Source: Aeromicrobium sp. (GTDB lineage Bacteria; Actinomycetota; Actinomycetes; Propionibacteriales; Nocardioidaceae). From it: a stretch of DNA of 64,000 nt. The notes under the pieces are model-generated. The model was not told the origin of the DNA. It did not search any database and was given only the letters and a program-made list of their open reading frames with translations. Shown here in pieces: positions 7,808-16,846 of this stretch; within the stretch, counting starts at the first letter, position 1, and each line of letters begins with the position of its first letter. Location: the NCBI GenBank assembly GCA_014377785.1, contig JACMOZ010000038.1, positions 88,513 through 152,512 on the forward strand, given 5' to 3'. The position numbers and the translations under genes were made by a program.

Positions 7808-9043
7808 ATGACAGAGCATGTGCCCACCGTGCACCTCACCGATCCCACCGTCCTGGTCACCCTGACCGGACCGGACCAAAGTGGCGTCAGTACGCGATTG
7901 TTTTCGGAGATGGCGGCATTCGGCGTCGAGATCATCGACATCGAACAATTGGTGTTGCGCGGACGCCTCGTGCTCGGTGTGTTGTTGACAGTAGCCGACG
8001 AACGCGACGCTTTCGAACGCTCAGTGCGCAACGTGGGCGAAAAGTTCGGTCTCGACGTCGCGGTCGAATACGGCACCGGTGACAACCGGGCCCGGAGGGT
8101 CGGCCGGTCGCAAGTCACGATCCTCGGTGCCCCCCTTTATCCGGGTGCCCTCGCCGCGATGACCGCACGCATCAAAGGCGCCGGCGGCAACATCGACCGC
8201 ATCCTTCGGCTGGCCCGTTATCCGGTCACCGCGATCAAGATGGAAGTGTCCGGCGCCGAACCCGAAGTCCTGCAGGTGGAGCTTGCCGCCGAAGCCGCAG
8301 CCCAAGGCGTCGACGTGGCGGTGCAGGAGCACGGCATCCTGCGCCATGCGCAGCGGCTTATAGTGATGGACGTCGATTCGACCCTTATCCAGGGCGAAGT
8401 CATCGAGATGATCGCCGCCCGCGCCGGTTTCGCAGAAGAGGTCGCCGCCGTGACGTCAGCGGCTATGAAGGGCGAACTCGATTTCGGCGCCTCGCTCGAA
8501 TCGCGGGTGGCATTGCTTGCCGGGGTCGACTCTGCGGCCCTCGACGAGATCTACGAATCGCTCGTCTACGCCCCTGGCGCCCGTACGATGATCCGCACGC
8601 TCAAGCGCCTCGGTTACAAATTCGCCTTGGTCAGCGGCGGGTTCACCCAGATCATCGAGCGCATCGCCGAGGCCCTCGAAATCGACTACTTTGCCGCCAA
8701 CGAACTCGAAGTCATCGACGGCTTGCTCACCGGCAAGATCGTCGGCCCGATCGTCGATCGTGCCGGCAAAGCTGATGCGTTGAGGCGTTTTGCCGCGCTC
8801 GCCAACATCTCGGTCAAGAACACGGTGGCGATCGGAGACGGCGCCAACGACCTCGACATGCTCGCCGCCGCCGGTCTGGGCATCGCCTTCAACGCCAAAC
8901 CCCAAGTGCGTGACAAGGCCCATACCTCGCTCAACGTGCCGTATCTCGACGCAATCATCTATCTGCTCGGGATCACCAGAGAAGAAGTCGAAGCCGCCGA
9001 TGAAGCAGACGATGAAGCAGGCCGAGGTGCGCCCAGTGGTTGA
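7808..9043 (+). CDS. serB: phosphoserine phosphatase with N-terminal ACT domains
   Basis: VLVTLTGPDQSGVSTRLFSEM (ACT); DVDSTLIQGEVIEMIA, SGGFTQIIERIAEAL, IGDGANDLDMLAAAGLGIAFNAKP (HAD). Confidence 0.93.
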   Translation: MTEHVPTVHLTDPTVLVTLTGPDQSGVSTRLFSEMAAFGVEIIDIEQLVLRGRLVLGVLLTVADERDAFERSVRNVGEKFGLDVAVEYGTGDNRARRVGRSQVTILGAPLYPGALAAMTARIKGAGGNIDRILRLARYPVTAIKMEVSGAEPEVLQVELAAEAAAQGVDVAVQEHGILRHAQRLIVMDVDSTLIQGEVIEMIAARAGFAEEVAAVTSAAMKGELDFGASLESRVALLAGVDSAALDEIYESLVYAPGARTMIRTLKRLGYKFALVSGGFTQIIERIAEALEIDYFAANELEVIDGLLTGKIVGPIVDRAGKADALRRFAALANISVKNTVAIGDGANDLDMLAAAGLGIAFNAKPQVRDKAHTSLNVPYLDAIIYLLGITREEVEAADEADDEAGRGAPSG

Positions 9044-9074
9044 GGTGCGGAGCGAAGCGGAGCCTCGAAACCAC
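9036..9074. repeat. REP-like palindrome overlapping the serB stop codon
   Basis: GTGGTTgAGG...CCTcgAAACCAC with inner GCGGAGCGAAGCGGAGC. Confidence 0.7.
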
Positions 9075-9147
9075 CGTGGGCCCACGTCGTATCGTCGGCT
9101 CACGTGGTTTCGACAATCGGACGCCTGCGGCGTGACGCGCTCTACCT

Positions 9148-9183
9148 GAGTAGACGCTCGTCGCTGCGCTCCTCGGTCTACTC
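9148..9183. repeat. REP-like palindrome overlapping the dodecin stop codon
   Basis: GAGTAGAC...GTCTACTC with inner GCTCGTCGCTGCGCTCC. Confidence 0.65.
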
Positions 9184-9393
9184 ATCATCTTCGAGGCGGA
9201 AGCCGATCTTCATCGTCACCTGGTAGTGCGAAACATCGGTGCCGGTGATTTGCCCGCGGACTCCGGTGACTTCGAACCAATCAAGGTGGCGGAGGGTCTC
9301 GCCGGCCCTTGTGACACCGTTCTGGACGGCGTCGTTGATGCTCTCGGAGGAGGTGCCTACGATTTCACTGATGCGGTACGTGCGATTGCTCAT
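9178..9393 (-). CDS. dodecin family flavoprotein
   Basis: YRISEIVGTSSESINDAVQNGVTRAGETLRHLDWFEVTGVRGQI. Confidence 0.9.
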   Translation of the reverse strand: MSNRTYRISEIVGTSSESINDAVQNGVTRAGETLRHLDWFEVTGVRGQITGTDVSHYQVTMKIGFRLEDDE

Positions 9394-9437
9394 GTGCTTA
9401 TCATGTCGGATTGCTCGAAGCGGGTACCGTTGACGGT

Positions 9438-9755
9438 ATGGACAGCAAGCCGAACCGCCGTGAGCAACAGGTTTTCAGCATCACGTCGGCCAGCACTTCG
9501 CAAAGCGAAGAGATCGGCAAACGGCAGAAACGCTACGCCATTTCGATGGGCATCCGCACACTGTGCTTTGTTCTTGCTGTGGTTTTCTGGTCGCACGTTC
9601 TCTGGCTTGCTGTCGTGTTCATCATGGGAGCGTTGATTCTTCCGTATACGTCGGTGATCCTGGCGAATTCCGGCGTCCAGAAGAAAGGCGCCGGTCCCAG
9701 CCCGTTTTTGCCCGAAGCCCGCACCGAACTTCCTCCGGGCGAAAAGAATGACTGA
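9438..9755 (+). CDS. DUF3099-like two-TM membrane protein
   Basis: FSITSASTSQSEEIGKRQKRYAISMGIRTLCFVLAVVFWSHVLWLAVVFIMGALILPYTSVILAN. Confidence 0.75.
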   Translation: MDSKPNRREQQVFSITSASTSQSEEIGKRQKRYAISMGIRTLCFVLAVVFWSHVLWLAVVFIMGALILPYTSVILANSGVQKKGAGPSPFLPEARTELPPGEKND

Positions 9756-9951
9756 CGAGCTCATCTGTTCAGCCCGCAGTTGCGGCGAAGCGGCAACATA
9801 CGAGCTTGTGTGGAACAACCCCAAGGTGCATACACCCGACCGCCGCAAGATCTGGCTCGCTTGCGATGTGCACGAAGAAACACTCCGCGCTTTCTTGAGC
9901 GCCCGCGGTTTCTGGAAAGAAACAGTCCCGATGGCGTCCGACGCCTTTTAG
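9748..9951 (+). CDS. small Cys/His-containing conserved hypothetical protein
   Basis: 67 aa, C-x4-C ... C-x-V-H pattern; start overlaps the end of the DUF3099 gene (ATGACTGA). Confidence 0.65.
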   Translation: MTDELICSARSCGEAATYELVWNNPKVHTPDRRKIWLACDVHEETLRAFLSARGFWKETVPMASDAF

Positions 9952-10040
9952 CCGCCGATAGCGAACGGGGAGGCTCGCGACGGCACTGTCGCCGAAGCAC
10001 TGACGGCCACGGGCCCGGTCGCGGCGACTTAGCCGCCGGC

Positions 10041-11042
10041 TCAACCGCCAATGGCAGACATAGGCCGAGTCGGTTGCAGGAAGGCCGGGTCGTTGATGCC
10101 GTGACCCGGGAGTTTGGCCCAAATCGCCGTTCGCCAGCGTTCGGCAATAAGTTCGTCACTCGCGCCGGTGCGCAAGGCTGTCCGAAGATCGGATTCGTCC
10201 CGGGCGAAAAGGCAATTGCGGATCTGACCGTCGGCCGTGAGGCGCACGCGGTTGCAGTCGCCGCAGAACGGCCTGGTGACCGAACCGATGATCCCGACCG
10301 TATGCGGTCCACCGTCGATCAGGAACTTCTCCGCCGGCGCCGAACCGCGGCCGTCCATCTGTGTGAGAGTGAACGATTCCCCCAGCAAGCTGAGCGTCTC
10401 GCCGGCTGTAACCATGGCATCGCGATTCCAGTTGTGTTGGGCATCGAGCGGCATCTGTTCGATGAAACGCAGTTCATAATCGTTGTCCATGCACCAACGA
10501 AGCAACTCGGGCGCATCGCCGTCGTTGATGCCACGCAGGAGGACAGCGTTGATCTTGACCGGCTTGAGCCCGGCCTCGCGTGCCGCGGCCAGCCCCTCGA
10601 CGACATCGGGGAGGCGATCGCGTCGAGTGATCTTGGCGAACGATTCGCGATTGATCGTGTCGAGGCTGATGTTGACCCGGTCGAGACCGGCTTCTGCGAG
10701 GTCCTTCGCCATGTGTTTGAGACCAAGGCCGTTGGAGGTCATGGCCGTACGCGGTCGTGACGGCAGGGCCTTCGTCTCGGCGACGATCTTGGGCAGGCTC
10801 CGGCGTAACAAGGGCTCACCGCCGGTGAAACGCACATCGCGGACACCAAGCATTTCGACAGCGATAGCAATCAGCCGGATGAGTTCAACGTCGGTGAGCG
10901 TCTCATCCGACGGCAACCAATCGAGACCCTCAGCAGGCATACAGTATTCGCAACGCAGGTTGCAGCGGTCGGTCAGCGACACACGGAGGTCTGTCGCGAC
11001 TCGACCGTGTTGATCGATGAGACCTTGCTGGGTGCTGTCCAT
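10041..11042 (-). CDS. moaA: GTP 3',8-cyclase (molybdenum cofactor biosynthesis)
   Basis: Radical SAM motif LTDRCNLRCEYCMPAEG, FTGGEPLLRR, C-terminal FCGDCNRVRLTADGQIRNCLF. Confidence 0.95.
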   Translation of the reverse strand: MDSTQQGLIDQHGRVATDLRVSLTDRCNLRCEYCMPAEGLDWLPSDETLTDVELIRLIAIAVEMLGVRDVRFTGGEPLLRRSLPKIVAETKALPSRPRTAMTSNGLGLKHMAKDLAEAGLDRVNISLDTINRESFAKITRRDRLPDVVEGLAAAREAGLKPVKINAVLLRGINDGDAPELLRWCMDNDYELRFIEQMPLDAQHNWNRDAMVTAGETLSLLGESFTLTQMDGRGSAPAEKFLIDGGPHTVGIIGSVTRPFCGDCNRVRLTADGQIRNCLFARDESDLRTALRTGASDELIAERWRTAIWAKLPGHGINDPAFLQPTRPMSAIGG

Positions 11043-11111
11043 ACGCGCAATCTTAAGCGTTCCGGGCAGCCCTGCAGCGTCGGCCTTGGTAGGGCCAACT
11101 ACGGTCATGGT

Positions 11112-11897
11112 GTGTTTCGCTTCCTTCTGAGCCGTCGCTGGATCGGATTCGCGATTTTTGTCATGGTCTTGTCGGCAGGTTGCTACCAGCTCGGACTCTG
11201 GCAATGGCACCGGCTCGATACCCGACTCGCTCAAAACAAAGTCATAAGCAAACACTTCAAAACCACACCGGTAGCTCTCGACACGGTGCTCAAGGTCGGC
11301 ACGCCACAAACCGACGCACAGCAGTGGACACGCCTGCGCGTCACCGGCACGTATGACGTCTCGCAGCAGATCACTGTGCGGTTTTCGACACGGGACGGTG
11401 CTCCCGGTGCCGATGTCGTCACTCCGCTCGTTCTCCCGTCGGGAGCGGCAGTTCTCGTCGATCGAGGCTGGATCGCCACCGACAACAACTCGATGGCCCC
11501 CACCGGCGTGCCCGCGCCTCCTTCGGGCACTGTCACGATCACCGGCTGGCTTCGCGCCAACAACGGCGAACGCCAGCAAGCCAACACGCCTACTGACAAT
11601 CAGGTACGAGCCATCTCGAGCGAGGGGGTCAAGTCATCAGTCCCCTACAAGCTGTATGACGGTTATCTCAACCTACGCGAGCAGTCACCTGCTGCGACGG
11701 AGAAGCTCTCACTGGAACCGCCCCCTGAACTCGGCCAGGGTCCGCACCTTTATTACGCCCTGCAGTGGTGGTTTTTCGCAATCCTCGCGACCTTCGGCTG
11801 GTTCTATTTTGCCTGGATCGAGGAAAAAGAGCGTCGCAAACAGCTCGCTTTGGCTGAACACCGGAGCAACCTGCCCAGCGAAGTGCCGGACGCCTAA
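11112..11897 (+). CDS. SURF1 family cytochrome oxidase biogenesis protein
   Basis: VFRFLLSRRWIGFAIFVMVLSAGCYQLGLWQWHRLDTRLAQN ... VDRGWI; C-terminal TM. Confidence 0.88.
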   Translation: MFRFLLSRRWIGFAIFVMVLSAGCYQLGLWQWHRLDTRLAQNKVISKHFKTTPVALDTVLKVGTPQTDAQQWTRLRVTGTYDVSQQITVRFSTRDGAPGADVVTPLVLPSGAAVLVDRGWIATDNNSMAPTGVPAPPSGTVTITGWLRANNGERQQANTPTDNQVRAISSEGVKSSVPYKLYDGYLNLREQSPAATEKLSLEPPPELGQGPHLYYALQWWFFAILATFGWFYFAWIEEKERRKQLALAEHRSNLPSEVPDA

Positions 11898-12679
11898 TTT
11901 CCGCCGAACATCCTTGCGAGGGCGCGGAAGCGGCCGCGTTGCGAGATACGTTCGCGAGCGCACTGATCTTCATATGACTCGTCTGCGGCGCCGGTAAGCA
12001 GGTCCTTCAGCGCGATGACCGAATCATGTTGTGGGGCTAGCAGAGCGGCCGTGAGGTCGGCAACTGTGTCGTCGAGTTCGCCGCGCGGGACACTCGCAAG
12101 GGCAAGGCCGATGGCCTGCGCTTCGGGTCCGCCAACGATGCGGCTTGTCGCACAGATTTCCAGGGCTCGCTGATAGCCAACGGCTTCGACGAGCGGTTTG
12201 GTGCCGCCAAGGTCGGGGACAAGTCCCAGCGCGGTTTCCTTCATGTTGAACATGACGTCATCGGCAACGATGCGGATGTCGCAGGCAAGTGCGAGCTGGA
12301 AGCCGGCACCGATCGCATGACCCTGGATGGCTGCGATGGATACGAACTGAGGATTGCGCCACCAGGTGAAACCCTCCTGGTAGACCGCGATGGCCGCATC
12401 GAAGCCGGCGTCGCTGTCTGAAGCCAGCTCGGTGAAAGCCCGTTCGCCGTCGATGCCTTCGGGTGTGAGCATCCGCCGGTCGAGGCCGGCCGAGAACGAC
12501 TCCCCCGCGCCTCTGAGGACGACAACGCGCACCGACCGGTCGACGGTGCCGCCGACGTCGGCGAGCGCCCGCCACATGGCAGGCGTCTGCGCATTACGCG
12601 CATCCGGGCGATTCAGGGTGATGGTCAGGACGGCGTCTTCTTGTTCGACAAGGATTCCCGCAGCTTCATAGTCAGTCAC
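11894..12679 (-). CDS. enoyl-CoA hydratase/isomerase family protein
   Basis: ILVEQEDAVLTITLNRPDARNAQTPAMW, AIQGHAIGAGFQLALACDIRIVADDVMFNMKETALGLVPDLGGT. Confidence 0.92.
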   Translation of the reverse strand: MTDYEAAGILVEQEDAVLTITLNRPDARNAQTPAMWRALADVGGTVDRSVRVVVLRGAGESFSAGLDRRMLTPEGIDGERAFTELASDSDAGFDAAIAVYQEGFTWWRNPQFVSIAAIQGHAIGAGFQLALACDIRIVADDVMFNMKETALGLVPDLGGTKPLVEAVGYQRALEICATSRIVGGPEAQAIGLALASVPRGELDDTVADLTAALLAPQHDSVIALKDLLTGAADESYEDQCARERISQRGRFRALARMFGGN

Positions 12680-12723
12680 CCGCCGAGGGTATCTGACTCC
12701 TCACCGAGGACTAGATTTGCGAC

Positions 12724-12972
12724 ATGACAATCAACGGCAGTGACAAGTCCCCGAAGGAATGGTGGAGCGGCCTGAACAAGTACCAGCAGAGTGCGGTTGC
12801 GGCGCTCGGCTGTCTCGAGATCGTTCTCACGACGGCAACCATCCGGGACCTCGCCCGCCGACCCTCGACGCAAGTGCGTGGTCCCAAGGCGCTGTGGTGG
12901 CTGGCGTCCGCCGTCCAGCCCGTCGGGCCGATGGCCTACCTCGCCTTCGGCAGGAGCCGAGAGCAGAATTAG
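12724..12972 (+). CDS. small conserved hypothetical membrane protein
   Basis: 82 aa; TAGATT-6 nt-ATG; IRDLARRPSTQVRGPKALWWLASAVQPVGPMAYLAFGRS. Confidence 0.65.
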   Translation: MTINGSDKSPKEWWSGLNKYQQSAVAALGCLEIVLTTATIRDLARRPSTQVRGPKALWWLASAVQPVGPMAYLAFGRSREQN

Positions 12973-13008
12973 TGGGCTACGCCTGCGCTATCTGATCAGT
13001 CCCGCGCG

Positions 13009-14607
13009 CTAGGCGAGGCTGACGAGGTCGGCGTAGGTGTCGTTCCAGAGGTCCTCGTCGCCGTCAGGGAGCAACAGCACCCGATCGGGCTCCAGAGCCT
13101 GCACGGCGCCCTCGTCGTGCGACACGAGCACGATCGCGCCCTCATAGTTGCGGATGGCGCCCAACACTTCTTCACGCGAAGCCGGGTCAAGGTTGTTGGT
13201 GGGTTCGTCGAGGAGCAACACGTTGGCGCTGGAGACTATGAGGCTGGCCAGGGCGAGGCGGGTCTTTTCGCCACCGGACAGAACGCCGGCGGGCTTTTGC
13301 GAATCGTCGCCGGTGAACAGGAACGAACCGAGCACACTGCGGGCCTGGGTGTCGGTCAACTGGGGCGCCGCGGACTGCATGTTTTCGAGGACGGTGCGCT
13401 CGGTGTCGAGGGTTTCGTGTTCCTGGGCGTAATAGCCGATCTTGAGCCCGTGGCCGGGAATGATCTCGCCCGTGTCGGACTTGTCGGCGCCGCTCAGGAT
13501 GCGGAGCAGGGTCGTCTTGCCGGCGCCGTTCAGGCCAAGGACAACAACGCGGCTGCCCTTGTCGATCGCCAAGTCGACATCGGTGAAGATCTCGAGAGAC
13601 CCATAGGACTTGGACAGTTCCCTCGCCATGAGCGGCGTCTTGCCACACGCGGCCGGGGTCGGGAACTTGATTCTTGCGACCTTGTCATGAACGCGTACGT
13701 CTTCGAGACCCGAAACCATCTTCTCGGCGCGCTTGAGCATGCTCTGGGCGGCCGTGGCCTTGCTGGCCTTGGCCCGCATCCGGTTGGCCTGCTCGGTCAG
13801 CCGGTCGGCCGTCTTGACCGTGATGGCACGCTCGCGCTTGCGCCGCTGTTCATCGGTTTCGCGCTGGGCAAGGTAATTTTTCCAACTCATGTTGTAGACG
13901 TCGATCTCGGCCCGGTTGCCGTCGAGGTGCAAGACCTTGTTGACCGTTTCCTCGAGCAGGGAGTTGTCGTGACTGATCACTATCAGTCCGCCCTTGTGGT
14001 TCTTGAGGAAGCTGCGAAGCCACACGATGGAGTCGGCGTCCAGGTGGTTGGTCGGTTCGTCGAGGAGCAGTGTGTCGGCATCGGAGAACAGGATGCGTGC
14101 GAGCTCGACCCGGCGGCGCTGACCGCCCGAAAGCGTAGACAGCGGTTGGTCGAGGATGCGGTCGGGCAGTCCCAGGCTTTTGGCAATGATCGCGGCCTCG
14201 GACTCGGCGGCATAACCGCCGCCGGCGTGGAGTTCGGCGTCGGCGCGGGTGAAACGCCGCATCGCCTTTTCGGCGACCTTCGGGTCGTCAGATCCCATGT
14301 CGGTTTCGGCGGCACGCATGTTTCGTACCGCCGTATCAATGCCGCGAGCCGAAAGTATGCGGTCCTGGGCGGTCGTAGTCAGGTCGCCCGTACGCGGATC
14401 CTGCGGCAAATAGCCGATCGTGCCCGAGTTGGTGATCGTGCCCGATGCCGGTTCGCCGACGCCCGAAAGGATGCGCGTCAGCGTGGTCTTGCCCGAACCG
14501 TTGCGGCCCACGAGGCCGACCTTGTCGCCGTTGCCCACGCGAAAATTGACACCCGACATGAGGAGTCGGGCGCCAATGCGCAGTTCTACATTCGAAACGG
14601 TGAGCAT
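13009..14607 (-). CDS. ABC-F family ATP-binding cassette protein
   Basis: Two ABC domains (GRNGSGKTTLTRIL, LSGGQRRRVELARILFSD; GLNGAGKTTLLRIL, LSGGEKTRLALA), no TM region. Confidence 0.93.
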   Translation of the reverse strand: MLTVSNVELRIGARLLMSGVNFRVGNGDKVGLVGRNGSGKTTLTRILSGVGEPASGTITNSGTIGYLPQDPRTGDLTTTAQDRILSARGIDTAVRNMRAAETDMGSDDPKVAEKAMRRFTRADAELHAGGGYAAESEAAIIAKSLGLPDRILDQPLSTLSGGQRRRVELARILFSDADTLLLDEPTNHLDADSIVWLRSFLKNHKGGLIVISHDNSLLEETVNKVLHLDGNRAEIDVYNMSWKNYLAQRETDEQRRKRERAITVKTADRLTEQANRMRAKASKATAAQSMLKRAEKMVSGLEDVRVHDKVARIKFPTPAACGKTPLMARELSKSYGSLEIFTDVDLAIDKGSRVVVLGLNGAGKTTLLRILSGADKSDTGEIIPGHGLKIGYYAQEHETLDTERTVLENMQSAAPQLTDTQARSVLGSFLFTGDDSQKPAGVLSGGEKTRLALASLIVSSANVLLLDEPTNNLDPASREEVLGAIRNYEGAIVLVSHDEGAVQALEPDRVLLLPDGDEDLWNDTYADLVSLA

Positions 14608-14717
14608 GAGGTCTTTCGGGTGGTGTGCGTATGGAGCGTGGCAGACTGCCGCTCCACGCGGGAAGTTTCCCCCGTGGAGTGTTCTATTACCACGTTCTCG
14701 TGGTAATCCGCAGCGGC
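14608..14717 (-). promoter_or_regulatory. structured leader of the ABC-F gene with overlapping hairpins (candidate attenuator)
   Basis: ATTACCACG-AGAA-CGTGGTAAT; CTCCACGgGG...CCgCGTGGAG; GGAGCGGCAG-T-CTGCcaCGCTCC. The last two share GGAG. Confidence 0.4.
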
Positions 14718-15086
14718 TCAACCAACGTTGAAGCCGAGGGCTCGCAGCATTTCGCGGCCGTCGTCGGTGATCTTATCCGGACCCCACGGCGGCATCCATA
14801 CCCAGTTGATGCGGAACTCGTTGACGAGTCCTTCGAGTGCCGCGCGGGTCTGGTCCTCGATCACGTCGGTCAACGGGCAGGCCGCCGACGTCAAGGTCAT
14901 CGAAAGCACGGTGTTGCTGTGCTCGTCGACGTCAACGCCATAGACGAGTCCTAAGTCAACGACGTTGATGCCGAGTTCGGGATCGACGACATCCTTCATC
15001 GCCTCCATGATGTCGTCTTCGCTCGTCGGCTTCGGCGCCGAAAGGTCGACTTCGGGAAGGTCGGTCTGCGCGACTTGTTCGGTCAT
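14718..15086 (-). CDS. sufT: metal-sulfur cluster assembly factor (DUF59/SufT-like)
   Basis: DIMEAMKDVVDPELGINVVDLGLVYGVDVD, MTLTSAACPLTDVIEDQ; 3' end of the suf operon. Confidence 0.88.
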   Translation of the reverse strand: MTEQVAQTDLPEVDLSAPKPTSEDDIMEAMKDVVDPELGINVVDLGLVYGVDVDEHSNTVLSMTLTSAACPLTDVIEDQTRAALEGLVNEFRINWVWMPPWGPDKITDDGREMLRALGFNVG

Positions 15087-15571
15087 AACTTCTCCTCAGA
15101 TGGGGCGAGTTCCTCAGATTTGGCGAGTTCCTCAGTTGCGGCGAGCGCTTGTGCAACAGCGTCTTTCCAGGCCATCCAGGAAAGCAGCGCACATTTCACG
15201 CGGGCAGGAAACTTGGCGACACCCGCGAAGGCTATGCCATCTTCGAGAGTGTCTTCGTTGGGTTCGATCTTTCCGCGACTCTGCATGAGTTCGCTGAACT
15301 CGGCATGCAACGACAAACCCTCCTGGACAGTCTTGCCCAGGATCAGGTCGTTGAGCACGGAGGCCGACGCTTGGCTGATCGAGCATCCCTCGGAGGCATA
15401 CGAAATGTCGGCGACCTTGTCGCCCTCAAGGTGGACGCGCATAGTGATTTCGTCGCCACAAGTCGGGTTGACGTGATGGACCTCGGCCTCGAAGGGCTCG
15501 CGAAGTCCGGCACCGTGCGGGTGCTTGTAGTGATCCAGGATAATTTCCTGGTAGAGCAGATTGAGATCCAT
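15083..15571 (-). CDS. sufU: Fe-S cluster assembly sulfurtransferase SufU
   Basis: LYQEIILDHYKHPHGAGLREP, NPTCGDEITM, SEGCSISQASASVLNDLI, VKCALLSWMAWKDAV. Confidence 0.94.
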   Translation of the reverse strand: MDLNLLYQEIILDHYKHPHGAGLREPFEAEVHHVNPTCGDEITMRVHLEGDKVADISYASEGCSISQASASVLNDLILGKTVQEGLSLHAEFSELMQSRGKIEPNEDTLEDGIAFAGVAKFPARVKCALLSWMAWKDAVAQALAATEELAKSEELAPSEEKL

Positions 15572-15582
15572 GTAGCTGCGTC

Positions 15583-16836
15583 CTAGACCTTGAAAAACGT
15601 CTTCGTGTAATCCAACGCCTCAACGAGTGCATCAATTTCCTCACGCACGGTATAGAGGTAGAAAGACGCACGAGTCGTCGATTGGACGCCGAAGCGCAAA
15701 TGGGCCGGCTTGGCACAGTGGTGACCTGCGCGAACGGCCACACCTTGTGAATCGAGCAGTTGGCTGACGTCGTGGGGGTGCACACCATCGAGAGTGAAAC
15801 TGATCGCCCCACCACGCATCACGGCCTCTTTGGGGCCGACCACGGTGAGCCCGCCGACCTCGTGGAGACGATCAAGTGCGTAGGCGGTGATCTCGCGCTC
15901 GTGCTCGGCGACGTTGTGCATGCCGAGGGTGCTGAGGTAGTCGACCGCGGCACCCAGACCAATGGCCTGGGCGATCGGCGGGGTGCCTGCTTCGAAACGG
16001 GAGGGAGGAGCCGCGTAGGTCGAACGCTCCATGGTGACAGTTTCGATCATTTCGCCGCCGCCGAGAAATGGCGGGAGTTCGGCGAGCAGTTCATAACGAC
16101 CCCATAGGACGCCGATGCCGGTCGGCCCGAGCATTTTGTGACCGGTGAACGCCACGAAGTCTGCACCAAGGGCGGCCATGTCGACCGGGAGCTGGGGCAC
16201 CGCTTGCGAACCGTCGACCACGACGAGCGCTCCGACCGAATGCGCCTTCGCGATGATCTGGTCAAGCGGATTGACGGTGCCGAGCATATTGGACACCCAC
16301 GTCACCGAGACGACCTTGGTGCGCTCGGTGATCAGGCTGTCGATGTTGGACAGGTCCAACCGGCCTTCATCGGTCACGCCAAACCACGTGAGAGTGGCTC
16401 CGGTCCGCTGCGTGAGCAGTTGCCACGGCACGATGTTGGAGTGATGCTCCATCTCGGTGATCACAACATCATCGCCGGGACCCACGCGGCCAGCGTCGCC
16501 GAGGACGCGGGCCACCAGGTTGAGCGCTTCGGAAGCGTTCTTGGTGAACACGACTTCGTCGCGGCTGGGTGCGCCGATGAACGCTGCGACCTTGTCACGG
16601 GCGTCTTCAAAAGCAGCGCTCGCTTCGGCGCCGAGTTGGTGCATCGCCCGGGCGACATTGGCGTTGTGCATCCGGTAATGATCGTCAATCGCAGCAATCA
16701 CGCTTGCCGGCTTCTGCGAAGTGTTGGCGCTGTCGAGATAGACCAAGGGTTTGTCGTCGGCAAGGCGGCGCGACAAAATCGGGAAGTCTTCCCGGATTTT
16801 TGTCACGTCGTAGGTCGACGCCTTGGCCTCAATCAC
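15583..16836 (-). CDS. sufS: cysteine desulfurase SufS
   Basis: VYLDSANTSQKP, VVITEMEHHSNIVPWQLL, FVAFTGHKMLGPTGIGVLWGR, VAVRAGHHCAKPAH. Confidence 0.95.
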   Translation of the reverse strand: MIEAKASTYDVTKIREDFPILSRRLADDKPLVYLDSANTSQKPASVIAAIDDHYRMHNANVARAMHQLGAEASAAFEDARDKVAAFIGAPSRDEVVFTKNASEALNLVARVLGDAGRVGPGDDVVITEMEHHSNIVPWQLLTQRTGATLTWFGVTDEGRLDLSNIDSLITERTKVVSVTWVSNMLGTVNPLDQIIAKAHSVGALVVVDGSQAVPQLPVDMAALGADFVAFTGHKMLGPTGIGVLWGRYELLAELPPFLGGGEMIETVTMERSTYAAPPSRFEAGTPPIAQAIGLGAAVDYLSTLGMHNVAEHEREITAYALDRLHEVGGLTVVGPKEAVMRGGAISFTLDGVHPHDVSQLLDSQGVAVRAGHHCAKPAHLRFGVQSTTRASFYLYTVREEIDALVEALDYTKTFFKV

Positions 16837-16846
16837 ACTTTCTCCC

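Noticed and set aside
13117-14706. 529-aa plus-strand ORF opposite the ABC-F gene
   Set aside because: Antisense shadow ORF; the minus strand carries unambiguous duplicated ABC motifs.
15118-15145. Short CAGATTT match to the dispersed repeat at 5257/21382
   Set aside because: This belongs to the SufU 18-bp tandem repeat and has no inverted partner.
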